This document shows positions 52,209 to 60,308 of a DNA stretch of 64,000 nt, piece after piece. Under the pieces are notes generated by a model. That model had not been told where the DNA came from. It saw only the letters and a program-made list of their open reading frames with translations, and ran no database searches. A program made the position numbers and the translations under genes. This stretch comes from a methanogenic archaeon mixed culture ISO4-G1 (lineage in GTDB: Archaea; Thermoplasmatota; Thermoplasmata; Methanomassiliicoccales; Methanomethylophilaceae), in NCBI GenBank assembly GCA_001563305.1, contig CP013703.1, forward strand, positions 1,103,773 to 1,167,772, written 5' to 3'. Positions within the stretch are counted from its first letter, which is position 1; the number at the start of each line of letters is the position of its first letter.

Positions 52209-52226
52209 GGGGGCGCGGACGCCCCC
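52209..52226 (-). terminator. Intercistronic stem-loop in ABC operon 3
   Basis: GGGGGCG and CGCCCCC pair around CGGA, between the binding-protein stop and the permease start. There is no strong T-run, so it may stabilise the upstream mRNA rather than terminate. Confidence 0.45.
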
Positions 52227-52230
52227 GGTT

Positions 52231-53541
52231 TCAGAGCGCGTAGATCTGAGCCCCCGCGAGGGTCTTGACATTCACGTCCTTGTACAGGGTGAACTGGTCG
52301 TAGTACTCCTGGATGTAGTTCCATCCCTTCTCCGAGTCGAAGTCGTTCGGCCACAGGTAGGAACAGATCAGCGGGAGCTGGGCTATTCCGCTGACGTTTC
52401 CGAGGACGTAGTAGTTCACACCGAACACCATCTTGTTCTTGTAGGCGTTGGTCTCCTTGAAGAAGTCCGCGGACTCCTTGAACTCGGCCTTGCCCTCGTC
52501 CACGGTGTCGTTGGTACCGCTCAGCGAGACGTAGAAGATGACGTCGGGATTGAGGTTGTACACCTCCTCCATCTCGAGCTCCGGATACATTATGTCGGCG
52601 CTGGGGTGGAAGGCGTCCTTCACGTTGATGAACGAGAGGGTGAACAGCTCCCCGTACATTGTGCCGTCGTCGTACGTAACGTCAACCTCGGTGGATGCCG
52701 CGGTGGGGTAGAGCGCGCAGAGACAGGTCTTGGCCGCGAGGCTCTTGCCCTTGATCTCTTCGGTGATCTTGTCCATGAACTTCACGTACTTCTCGGCCTT
52801 ATCCTCGACCTGGAACATGACTCCGAGCATCAGCATGGAACCATTCCTGTCGGGTCCGTCGGGATCGTAGAGGCTGAGGTTTAGCTGTACGACGTTGACG
52901 TCGAGGTGTCCTGCCTCGATCGCCGTTTCGAGCTTGGATAGGTCGGACTCGCTGTGGTTGAGGATGGTCTTCACGCCGCTCTGGAGGGCGGGCTCGGGAT
53001 CGGTCTGGGGCTTCCCGATGTCTGTGAAGGCGTGGGTCTCGGGGTACTTGGCCTTGTCCCCCCACTGGACGTTGGTGATAACGTTGTGCGTGACCGCCTT
53101 GACGTCCTCGTAAAGTCCGAGTGCGATGCACGCGTCGATGGGGTACATGTGGATGCATCCGATGTTCTTCGAGAGGGGGTAGGTGATCTTGTCGACCTCT
53201 CCGCTTGCGCTCACAAAGTACATGGTAGCGGATTCCTTGTTGACGAACTTCTGAAGGAGGTCAGCATCGGCCTGATCGATCTTCCCGTCGTGGTTGGTGT
53301 CCGCGTAGGGGTTCTTGGTCTTGTCCCATTTGCTGGGGTCCTTAACCAGGTCCTTCACGAGATCGAGGTCGTCCCCATCGAGATAGTCGTTGTTGTCAGC
53401 GTTGCCGTATATGAGCAGCCTTCCGGTCTTATCCAGATGGTCGTTCGAACTGTTGTTGCCGCCGAATGTGATAGCAACGGCGACAGCCGCGCCGACGACT
53501 ACGATACCTGCTGCGATAATTGCGATAAGTTTCGTATTCAT
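52231..53541 (-). CDS. ABC substrate-binding protein with dockerin-like EF-hand pair (system 3)
   Basis: The 436-residue protein starts MNTKLIAIIAAGIVVVGAAV, has two calcium-loop repeats, YGNADNNDYLDGDDL and ADTNHDGKIDQAD (residues about 45-95), then a FecB-type domain (NIGCIHMYPIDACIALGL, YNLNPDVIFYVSL). The loops resemble dockerin type I, which could tether the receptor to another surface protein or simply stabilise it with calcium. A TATA-like CTAATATA lies about 25 bases before ATG 53541, overlapped by the repeated operator at 53567-53600. The ligand is unknown. Confidence 0.85.
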   Translation of the reverse strand: MNTKLIAIIAAGIVVVGAAVAVAITFGGNNSSNDHLDKTGRLLIYGNADNNDYLDGDDLDLVKDLVKDPSKWDKTKNPYADTNHDGKIDQADADLLQKFVNKESATMYFVSASGEVDKITYPLSKNIGCIHMYPIDACIALGLYEDVKAVTHNVITNVQWGDKAKYPETHAFTDIGKPQTDPEPALQSGVKTILNHSESDLSKLETAIEAGHLDVNVVQLNLSLYDPDGPDRNGSMLMLGVMFQVEDKAEKYVKFMDKITEEIKGKSLAAKTCLCALYPTAASTEVDVTYDDGTMYGELFTLSFINVKDAFHPSADIMYPELEMEEVYNLNPDVIFYVSLSGTNDTVDEGKAEFKESADFFKETNAYKNKMVFGVNYYVLGNVSGIAQLPLICSYLWPNDFDSEKGWNYIQEYYDQFTLYKDVNVKTLAGAQIYAL

Positions 53542-53566
53542 GCGGCGGTTGATTAGTTGACCTGTA

Positions 53567-53600
53567 TATTAGTGTTACTAATTTTTTATTAGTGTTACTA
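53567..53600. promoter_or_regulatory. Twin operator: two TATTAGTGTTACTA copies 20 bp apart
   Basis: Identical 14-base copies occupy 53567-53580 and 53587-53600. Each contains an inverted repeat TAGT-GTT-ACTA, extended to TTAGT/ACTAA in the first. The 20-bp spacing puts both on one face of the helix, and the first overlaps the TATA box of the minus-strand operon. A regulator could bind cooperatively and block transcription. Confidence 0.6.
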
Positions 53601-53696
53601 CCGATGGGGGTATATGTACACGCAGATTCGCATGAGGTGTCAGAGGTCAGAGTGAATACCGAACACAGTTGAGAAGATGGTTAGGTTTAAAATAAC

Positions 53697-53714
53697 ACAC
53701 GCAAATAGTCGTGT
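53697..53714. promoter_or_regulatory. ACACG/CGTGT inverted repeat at the regulator start
   Basis: ACACG and CGTGT flank CAAATAGT directly before ATG 53715, over the likely transcription start (TATA-like TTTAAAATAA at about 53686-53695). The arms match those within the repeat at 542-566, so self-regulation is possible. Confidence 0.4.
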
Positions 53715-56141
53715 ATGGGCGCCCAGGACGAGTATCTGCGCAACTTCTGCATCCTGCTCACGAGCAAAGGAGCTGTGCCGCTGACGGATCCGTTACAGAT
53801 CACGGTCTACCAGAGCCTTCTGAAAGGCATGAAGAGGCCCAGCGACCTCGCTGAAGAGCTGAACCTCAGTTCTTCCTCCCTTCACTTCATCATCGACAAG
53901 ATGGTCGAATCTGGGATCATAGACAGGACGAAGTCGGAGCACGACAAGAAGACGGTCTACTATTCCACCAAGGCAAGGATCCTGGCCTGCTCGGCAGACA
54001 CGGACGATGCTCGCAGGGACGAATGCACTAGGAATTTCACGGATCCGCTGAAGAACTACAACGGACTCGGATCGCTCTCCAACATGCTCGACTGCTACGT
54101 ATCCGAGATCGGACTCGACATGGAGTATCTGAAGGAGAGCTACGCGGAGGCGTTGGCGGACTGCATCGACATCCAGAAGGCAGGCATGGAGGATGCCGTC
54201 CTCGAGATCAGGGACGTGTTCACCAAGCTCACCGGATTCACTTTCACGGTATACTCGTTCTCACCGCTGACGCTGGTCGTGAAGGGCGACAACGAAATCA
54301 TGAAGAGATCGCCTCCGATGATGAGGTTCATCGCGAAGATGATCGAGAACGCCACAGGACGCTGGTACAACACCACCGGTATCGAACCGTTCAACGGCTC
54401 AGAGGACATGGTGAAGGTCACCATGGAACGTGCGGAGAAGCCGGAGTCCGAGTACATCAACACCACCCTGAACCATCTGGACAAGGACCGTTTCCTGGTC
54501 GTCGACCTCGACGGTAACGCCGGGCTCATGACGAGCGAGGTCCAGATGCAGATTGTGGATGCGGTCTACGAGAGGCCGCTGTGCATCACAGACATAGTCA
54601 ACTGCGTGGACTTCCCGAGGTCCACAATCACCTCGAACCTCCTCAGGATGGTCGAGGAAGGAGTCATATCGGTGTTCTATTCCGAATCAGGCTCCGCATA
54701 CTACGGGCTGGCATGCTCCATCCTGTTCAAGAAGGTCCGCGAGATATCCAGCGACAGCGCGGAGATCTACGAGGCCCTGGAATCCGTGAAGGACAAGGAG
54801 AACGCCTACATGGAGGGTCAGCTCCTGTACATCCTGGCCTACCTTAGGAAGCTGGGATTCGACTCGCACTACATCATGGTCGTCCTCGGAGCGAAATACA
54901 TGAGGGCATCCGGTTCGCTGGATGTCCGCGAGGACTTCGACACGTACTTCGGGAAGATGTCCGACGTCGCGAAGACCATCGGTCTCTCGCTGAGCATCGT
55001 ATCCGTCTACCCGCTCACCATAGGCATCTCCAACACGGACCCGGAGATACAGATGTCGCAGGCGATGACGTTCATCACCGGCATGGCGCATCAGGGTCTG
55101 GAGATGGCCAGCAGCGGTATATTCGTCAGGAGCACGGAATCCCGTCAGTCCGACGAGAACGTATCCTTCAAGGAGATCTATCCGGCCCTCAGCATGAACC
55201 CGGTCAAGGGGATAAAGGTCGAGAACCTGGCCTCCGCTCCCAAGGCGAGCAAGCGCACATCCTCGGTCAAGACCGCCCTGCTGAACCGCAGCAAGAAGGA
55301 CAACGGGAAACCCGCAAGGACCGTCAGGTACATCACGTCGGCTGCCTTCATGCTTGCCTTGGCAGGTATGCTGTTCCTTGGATTCGCCGACCCGAACACC
55401 TCGGAACTCAGCGCAGACACGTTCAGCCTCTACATAGGCGACGACCTCGACGCCACGATCACCGACTCGTACGGCAACGAATTGACGTACCCGTACGGCT
55501 CCATAGAATCCGGCCAGGTCCTGACGCTCACGCTGTCGGAACCCAAGGACATCGGACTGATAACGGACGGATACGCATACCTGATGGAACCGACGGACGG
55601 CAAGTACGTGCTGACCATGGACTCCAACAAGTTCATCGAGGAGCTCGTGGACATATCGGCCCTCGAGAACGGCAAGTGCGACTTCTTCATCGAGGTCTCG
55701 GACACCAACGTCGTCAAGCCCTCGGACTACAAGGACATGACCGGCGGACTCTTCGTCAGCAAGAAGACCGACGTGAGGGTCGTACCCTACTCCGACTTCG
55801 CCATCCAGATCGGCGATGCGGGATTCGAGGGGAGCCTGAACAACTACACGTTCACCCCCCAGGTGTGCAACGACGTCACATTCATCTCCAAACCCGTGCA
55901 GATGAAGAAGGTCATCCTCGACAACGTGTTCATCTACGGCGGACAGCGCGTCGACGGAGGCATCATCGAGGTCGACGGAAAGGTCTCGTCCATCGAGCTT
56001 AAGTGGGCCAAGGACACCTATGTGACCGTCAAGGCCAACGGCGTCCCCATGAAACTTGACTGCGACAAGCGCTTCATCCTCGAACTCCCGGCGAACGGCG
56101 ATGTCGTCATCACCAGCGAGGAGGAGCGCCTGCTGGCCTGA
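53715..56141 (+). CDS. Membrane-anchored regulator with two HTH-sensor modules and an outer domain
   Basis: The 808-residue protein has a duplicated cytoplasmic part. A first winged HTH (residues about 20-75, RPSDLAEELNLSSSSLHFII) is followed by a sensor-like stretch (TFTVYSFSPLTLVVKGDNEI). A second HTH (about 270-325, ITDIVNCVDFPRSTITSNLL) is followed by a matching stretch (LSLSIVSVYPLTIGISNTDP). After a basic linker comes one membrane helix (about 538-556) and then a 250-residue beta-rich domain outside. It could bind DNA while sensing a signal through the membrane, like one-component ToxR-type regulators. It faces ABC system 3 across their promoters. Start: leaderless ATG 53715. Confidence 0.75.
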   Translation: MGAQDEYLRNFCILLTSKGAVPLTDPLQITVYQSLLKGMKRPSDLAEELNLSSSSLHFIIDKMVESGIIDRTKSEHDKKTVYYSTKARILACSADTDDARRDECTRNFTDPLKNYNGLGSLSNMLDCYVSEIGLDMEYLKESYAEALADCIDIQKAGMEDAVLEIRDVFTKLTGFTFTVYSFSPLTLVVKGDNEIMKRSPPMMRFIAKMIENATGRWYNTTGIEPFNGSEDMVKVTMERAEKPESEYINTTLNHLDKDRFLVVDLDGNAGLMTSEVQMQIVDAVYERPLCITDIVNCVDFPRSTITSNLLRMVEEGVISVFYSESGSAYYGLACSILFKKVREISSDSAEIYEALESVKDKENAYMEGQLLYILAYLRKLGFDSHYIMVVLGAKYMRASGSLDVREDFDTYFGKMSDVAKTIGLSLSIVSVYPLTIGISNTDPEIQMSQAMTFITGMAHQGLEMASSGIFVRSTESRQSDENVSFKEIYPALSMNPVKGIKVENLASAPKASKRTSSVKTALLNRSKKDNGKPARTVRYITSAAFMLALAGMLFLGFADPNTSELSADTFSLYIGDDLDATITDSYGNELTYPYGSIESGQVLTLTLSEPKDIGLITDGYAYLMEPTDGKYVLTMDSNKFIEELVDISALENGKCDFFIEVSDTNVVKPSDYKDMTGGLFVSKKTDVRVVPYSDFAIQIGDAGFEGSLNNYTFTPQVCNDVTFISKPVQMKKVILDNVFIYGGQRVDGGIIEVDGKVSSIELKWAKDTYVTVKANGVPMKLDCDKRFILELPANGDVVITSEEERLLA

Positions 56142-56162
56142 TGCGCCGGCGCGCTATGGCCG

Positions 56163-57452
56163 ATGTCCGCGGACAAGAACTCCGAGAAGATATTCTGCCC
56201 GTTCTGCGGAAGGGCCTTCTCAGGCAACTACAAGGACTGCCCGTTCTGCGGACAGGACATCAGACAGTACAAGGACGATCTCGGTCCGGTGCTGGGGAAG
56301 ATCCAGACCGCGACCAACATAGACATGAAGAGCACGAAGGTCCGCGTCACCATGGCGGCGGTCATGTTCGTGCTGGTATTCGCCGGTGCTTTGGTGGTCT
56401 TCGACTACTACGAGGCGACCAGGGCCGAGGACACCGCACCACCCGTCCCCGAAGGGATCATCGTGGACCTCGGCGGGAACGAGTACCTCGATCTCATGGG
56501 GGACTTCGTCACCCAGAAGCTGTCCCTGACCCCCAGGACCGAATCGGACCTGACTCTGGACATCTCGATTTCGGAGGACCACAGGAATGACTTCACGAAG
56601 GTCATCTGGATGGTCAGGACGGACACGTACAACAGCAACCCCCAGACCCCGTTCTTCCTGAAGGTCACCAAGGAGGCTTCTGACGGCGTCGATGTATGCA
56701 CCGTGACCTGGAACGACGTCACGATGGGAGCGTTCGAGGTCATAGCCGAATGCTTCACGGAGGGCGGCGAGAGCACGGTGTTCACCGGGAACGGAGTGCA
56801 TTACGGCAGATTGGCCACGAGCTACGCCTGGACATACGGGGAGACGGCATACACGTTCGACTACGAGATGTCATCCGCGGACGTCAGAGAGTGCCTGGAC
56901 GTGGATCTGAAGGAGAGGCTGAAGGCCCAATCTGTATCATCGATGGAGGACTATATCAACGACGGTGCGGCGGTATCCGACATCGAATCAAAGCTCAGGT
57001 CGCTGTTCTACAAGGTCAGATACACCGAGTCCGGTTATGCGGAGTTCGTCCTGTCCTTCGTGCAGTCCTGCTTCCCCTTGGAATACGACAGCTACAACTA
57101 CCGCACCGAGGACTACTGGGCCTATCCGACGGAGACCCTTCTGAACGGTTGCGGCGATGACGAGGACAGGGCGATACTGTTCTGCTCGATCATGCGCGCT
57201 GCGGGCTTCGGCACCGGCATCGTTCACCTCCCTGGCACTGTAATGGCCGCGGTGAACGTGGACCTCAGCGACAGTTTCATTCAGACGTATGCGAAGACCC
57301 AGAGCTCGGGCGGCAAGCAGTACACCGTCGCGGACACCGGTTCCGACCTCGGACTGGGCCTCATGAGAGAGCGCTACGACGTGGACAGCAGGGGAAGGCT
57401 GACCTTTGACGGTGATGTGCTCGGCAAGGAATACGGGCTAGTGACGGCGTGA
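56163..57452 (+). CDS. Zinc-ribbon, membrane-anchored transglutaminase-like protein lacking catalytic residues
   Basis: The 429-residue protein has an N-terminal zinc ribbon (FCPFCGRAFSGNYKDCPFCG, two C-x2-C), one membrane helix (about 62-80) and an outer part. Residues about 310-365 match a transglutaminase-like core: PTETLLNGCGDDEDRAILFC and HLPGTVMAAVNV. In active members the motif is G-D-C-E-D and the second motif has G-H-V; here the cysteine is D and the histidine T, so it is likely a non-catalytic relative. It starts 21 bases after the regulator stop and shares its zinc-ribbon/membrane design, so the two may form a sensor pair. Confidence 0.75.
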   Translation: MSADKNSEKIFCPFCGRAFSGNYKDCPFCGQDIRQYKDDLGPVLGKIQTATNIDMKSTKVRVTMAAVMFVLVFAGALVVFDYYEATRAEDTAPPVPEGIIVDLGGNEYLDLMGDFVTQKLSLTPRTESDLTLDISISEDHRNDFTKVIWMVRTDTYNSNPQTPFFLKVTKEASDGVDVCTVTWNDVTMGAFEVIAECFTEGGESTVFTGNGVHYGRLATSYAWTYGETAYTFDYEMSSADVRECLDVDLKERLKAQSVSSMEDYINDGAAVSDIESKLRSLFYKVRYTESGYAEFVLSFVQSCFPLEYDSYNYRTEDYWAYPTETLLNGCGDDEDRAILFCSIMRAAGFGTGIVHLPGTVMAAVNVDLSDSFIQTYAKTQSSGGKQYTVADTGSDLGLGLMRERYDVDSRGRLTFDGDVLGKEYGLVTA

Positions 57453-57489
57453 GCACACCCTTTTATAGACGGATCAGGTCTGAGTAACC

Positions 57490-57870
57490 ATGGCATTCGG
57501 CATTTTCAAGGCTACCGGCGAATACAAGCTGGTCGTTCTGGTGAGGAACGACCTCAAGATGGGTAAGGGCAAGATCGCCGCCCAGGTCGGACACGCCGCC
57601 GTCGAATGCGCCCTGTTCACCGAGAAGAAGGACAGGAAGTCCTTCGACGCCTGGTACAGATGCGGACAGCCCAAGATAGTCCTCAAGGTCGACTCCATGG
57701 AGGAGCTGGATAAGTACAGGATGATCGCCAGCAGCAACAAGATTCACATCGCCGTCATTACCGATGCCGGAAGGACGCAGGTGGACCCCGGGACCGTCAC
57801 ATGCATGGGACTCGGCCCCGCTCCCGCCTCGGAGCTCGACAAGATCACCGGCGAACTCAAGATGCTCTGA
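57490..57870 (+). CDS. pth2: Peptidyl-tRNA hydrolase Pth2
   Basis: The archaeal/eukaryal enzyme frees tRNA from peptidyl-tRNA. The 126-residue protein has VLVRNDLKMGKGKIAAQVGH, the conserved lysine-rich N-terminal block, then GQPKIVLKVDSMEEL and ITDAGRTQVDPGTVTCMGLG with the catalytic Asp/Thr region. It uses a TATA-like box (TTTTATAG, about 57461-57468) about 25 bases before ATG 57490. It is the usual size. Confidence 0.95.
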   Translation: MAFGIFKATGEYKLVVLVRNDLKMGKGKIAAQVGHAAVECALFTEKKDRKSFDAWYRCGQPKIVLKVDSMEELDKYRMIASSNKIHIAVITDAGRTQVDPGTVTCMGLGPAPASELDKITGELKML

Positions 57871-57907
57871 GCATCCTTTTATTATCACGCCCAGCTATCC
57901 TACGGTC

Positions 57908-58306
57908 ATGGCATTGATCGAGATCGAATACAGGCACACCGATGCGGAACTCGACGACCCCACCATCAGGAGGGTCACCACAGGCAAGATGACGGCTTAC
58001 ATCCAAGGACTGATATACGAGATGAAGTCCGCGGACATATCGTGCGACTTCAAGGAGATCGTCGTCAAGGAGGGCCCCAACACGGTCCTCATCAACGGCA
58101 GGACGATCCCCGAGATCATCGACGGACTGGAGATACGCTACCTGGATGCCGACGAGAGCTGCGACCACGGGAAGCCCAGCAGGATCTCATTCGGACGCCC
58201 CACGCTCGACTGGAAGAAGGAGTACGTGGAGGATGTGCCGGACACGATCATGAAGAACGCCATCGCCAAGGTCTACGCCGACGAGAGGCAGAAACAGACG
58301 GATTGA
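57908..58306 (+). CDS. DUF2703-like small protein
   Basis: The 132-residue protein begins MALIEIEYRHTDAEL and later has CDFKEIVVKEGPNTVLINGR followed by TIPEIIDGLEIRYLDADESC. This matches the pattern of DUF2703 proteins (L-x-I-E-x-R-H start; N-T-x-L-I-N-G-R-x-I-E). The usual N-terminal cysteine pair (C-x2-C-x3-T) is replaced by DDPTIRRVTTGK, and only a later cysteine remains. A TTTATTAT box is about 25 bases upstream of ATG 57908. Function unknown. Confidence 0.6.
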   Translation: MALIEIEYRHTDAELDDPTIRRVTTGKMTAYIQGLIYEMKSADISCDFKEIVVKEGPNTVLINGRTIPEIIDGLEIRYLDADESCDHGKPSRISFGRPTLDWKKEYVEDVPDTIMKNAIAKVYADERQKQTD

Positions 58307-58346
58307 GTGTCAATCTCTATAAACAGCATCTGTATGGTGAGTGACG

Positions 58347-60277
58347 ATGTTCGAGATCATCAGAAGAGACGGGATGGCCCGCATAGGAAAGTTCACGACC
58401 AATTCGGGCCGTACCATGGAGACGCCGGCGCTGTTCCCAGTCATCAATCCGAAGATCAACACCGTTCCGGCCAGGGAGCTCTACGACACGTTCGGTTTCA
58501 AGTCCCTGATCACGAACTCCTACATCATCAAGAACACTCCCGATCTCAGGGAGAAGGCTCAGGCCGTCGGACTCCACGAGATGCTGGACTTCCCCGGGAT
58601 CATCATGACCGACTCGGGAACATTCCAGAGCCACATGTACGGGGAGGTCGAACTCACCAACGAGGAGATAGTCGAGTTCCAGAAATCCATCGGAACGGAC
58701 ATCGGTACCGTTCTGGACATCTTCACGGAACCCTACTGGACCAAGGAGCAGACCGCGGAATCCATCGAGGTCACCCTCGAGAGGACGCAGCAGGCCTGCG
58801 ACATGAAGGGCGAGATGATGATCAACGGTGTCGCTCAGGGATCCATCTATCCCGACCTCAGGGAGGACTGTGCCAGGCGCATGGCGGCCATGGACATCGA
58901 CGTCCACCCCATCGGCGGTGTCGTACCTCTCATGGAGCAGTACAGGTACGCAGAGCTCGTCGACGTCATCATGTCGAGCAAGAAGGGCCTGAACCCCAAC
59001 CGCCCCGTCCACCTGTTCGGAGCCGGACATCCTATGATCCTTGCGTTCGCAGCCCTCATGGGATGCGATTTCTTCGATTCAGCATCATACGCCAAATTCG
59101 CCCGTGACGACAGGATGATGTTCGTCGACGGCACATTCCGCCTGGCCGACATGGAGTCCCTGGACTGCAACTGCCCGGCATGCAGGGGCCACACCCTCGA
59201 AGAGCTCAGGAAGATGGAGAAGGCCAAGAAGACCAAGCTCATCGCCGAGCACAACCTCTACCAGATCGTGCAGGAGCTGAACCTCGTCAGGAGATACATC
59301 CGCGAGGGCCGCCTCTGGGAACTGGCGGAGATCAGGTGCAGGGCGCACCCGGCGCTCCTGGAGGCTCTGAGGAAGCTCAGGGACTACCAGGACATGATGG
59401 AGCAATACGATCCCATCAGCCGTGACGGTGCGATATTCTACACGGGATCCGAGACAGGAACCGCCCCGTTTTCAAGAGGTATCTCGACAGGCTCGGGACC
59501 AGATACGTCCTCCCTACGGACAAGGTCGCACTGTTCGTGGACACGAAGGGCAAACCGTACAGCAGGCCTTACGAGCAGGAGTTCGACAAGGCACGCAGGG
59601 CAGGGTACACGCCCATAGTCGTCACACCCTTCGGACCGGTACCTGCCGAATTGGATGAACTGTACCCTCTGGCACAATCCCTTTTCCCGCAGATAATGGA
59701 CGCCGAGACCGAGAACGAATCCGAGAGGCTTACCTATCAGTTCCTCAGCATGATGGGGGTCAAGGAGGTCATCCTCCAGGACCAGATCCCCGAGGGGGGA
59801 ACGGAGGAATACAACGCCGACATGCTCAGAGCCAAGGCGGTCGCCAGGTACCAGTTCGGTATCGAGGCCGCAGATGCCCTGTTCAGGGAACCTGTGGAGC
59901 TCGTGACCAGCCGCAAGACCGGCAAGATAAGGAACGTCATCTCGGACGGCGAGCACGTCCTCTCGATGCGTGCCGGGGACGGATTGTACACGCTGAAGCT
60001 CGAAGGTGCCAAGAGGATCGTCGCCGCGGTGCCCAAACCCCACATGAGGGTGCAGGTCGCCCAGGATGCGGCCCCGTTCGCCGCCGAAGGGCGCAACGTC
60101 TTCGCACAGTTCGTTACGGAATGCGATCCAGAGATACGCCTGATGGAGGAAGTGATAGTCACTGACCCCGAGGACAACCCTGTGGCGACCGGACGCGCAT
60201 TCCTGATACCTTTCGAGATCAGACAGATGAAGAAGGGTATGGCCGTAAAGGTCCGTTCCGGATCCAGCGACGAATGA
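58347..60277 (+). pseudogene. tgtA: tRNA-guanine(15) transglycosylase TgtA, split by one frameshift
   Basis: TgtA puts preQ0 at position 15 of tRNA on the way to archaeosine. The first frame (58347 to about 59455) holds the catalytic barrel: MTDSGTFQSHMYGEVEL, DIFTEPYW, NGVAQGSIYPDLRED and the zinc site CNCPACRGHTLEEL. After FYTGSETG the homology goes on in another frame with NRPVFKRYLDRLGTRYVLPT, then the C-terminal domains and PUA (GKIRNVISDGEHVLSMRAGD, GRNVFAQFVTECDPEI). One base is missing near 59455; no slippery heptamer is seen. A sequencing error, a mutation or a recoding event are possible. Start ATG 58347 is leaderless. Confidence 0.85.
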
Positions 60278-60308
60278 GACCTCTGGCCCGTTGGGCAGGC
60301 TCTTCAGA

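Larger units (their letters stand above)
49953..53679. mobile_element. Possible transposon-like segment carrying ABC system 3
   Basis: AACTGTGTTCGGTA (49961-49974) and its exact reverse complement TACCGAACACAGTT (53657-53670) bound the segment. Directly outside lie copies of AGAAGATG at 49953-49960 and 53672-53679, as in a target duplication, with one extra G on the right. Inside are the three-gene ABC operon and a possible transposase remnant at the left end. The pieces are short; a chance match cannot be ruled out without comparison with other genomes. Confidence 0.4.

Noticed and set aside
53657-53670. 14-bp inverted repeat read as a plain regulatory site
   Set aside because: Its partner copy is 3.7 kb away, beyond an operator range, so element ends fit better; chance remains possible.
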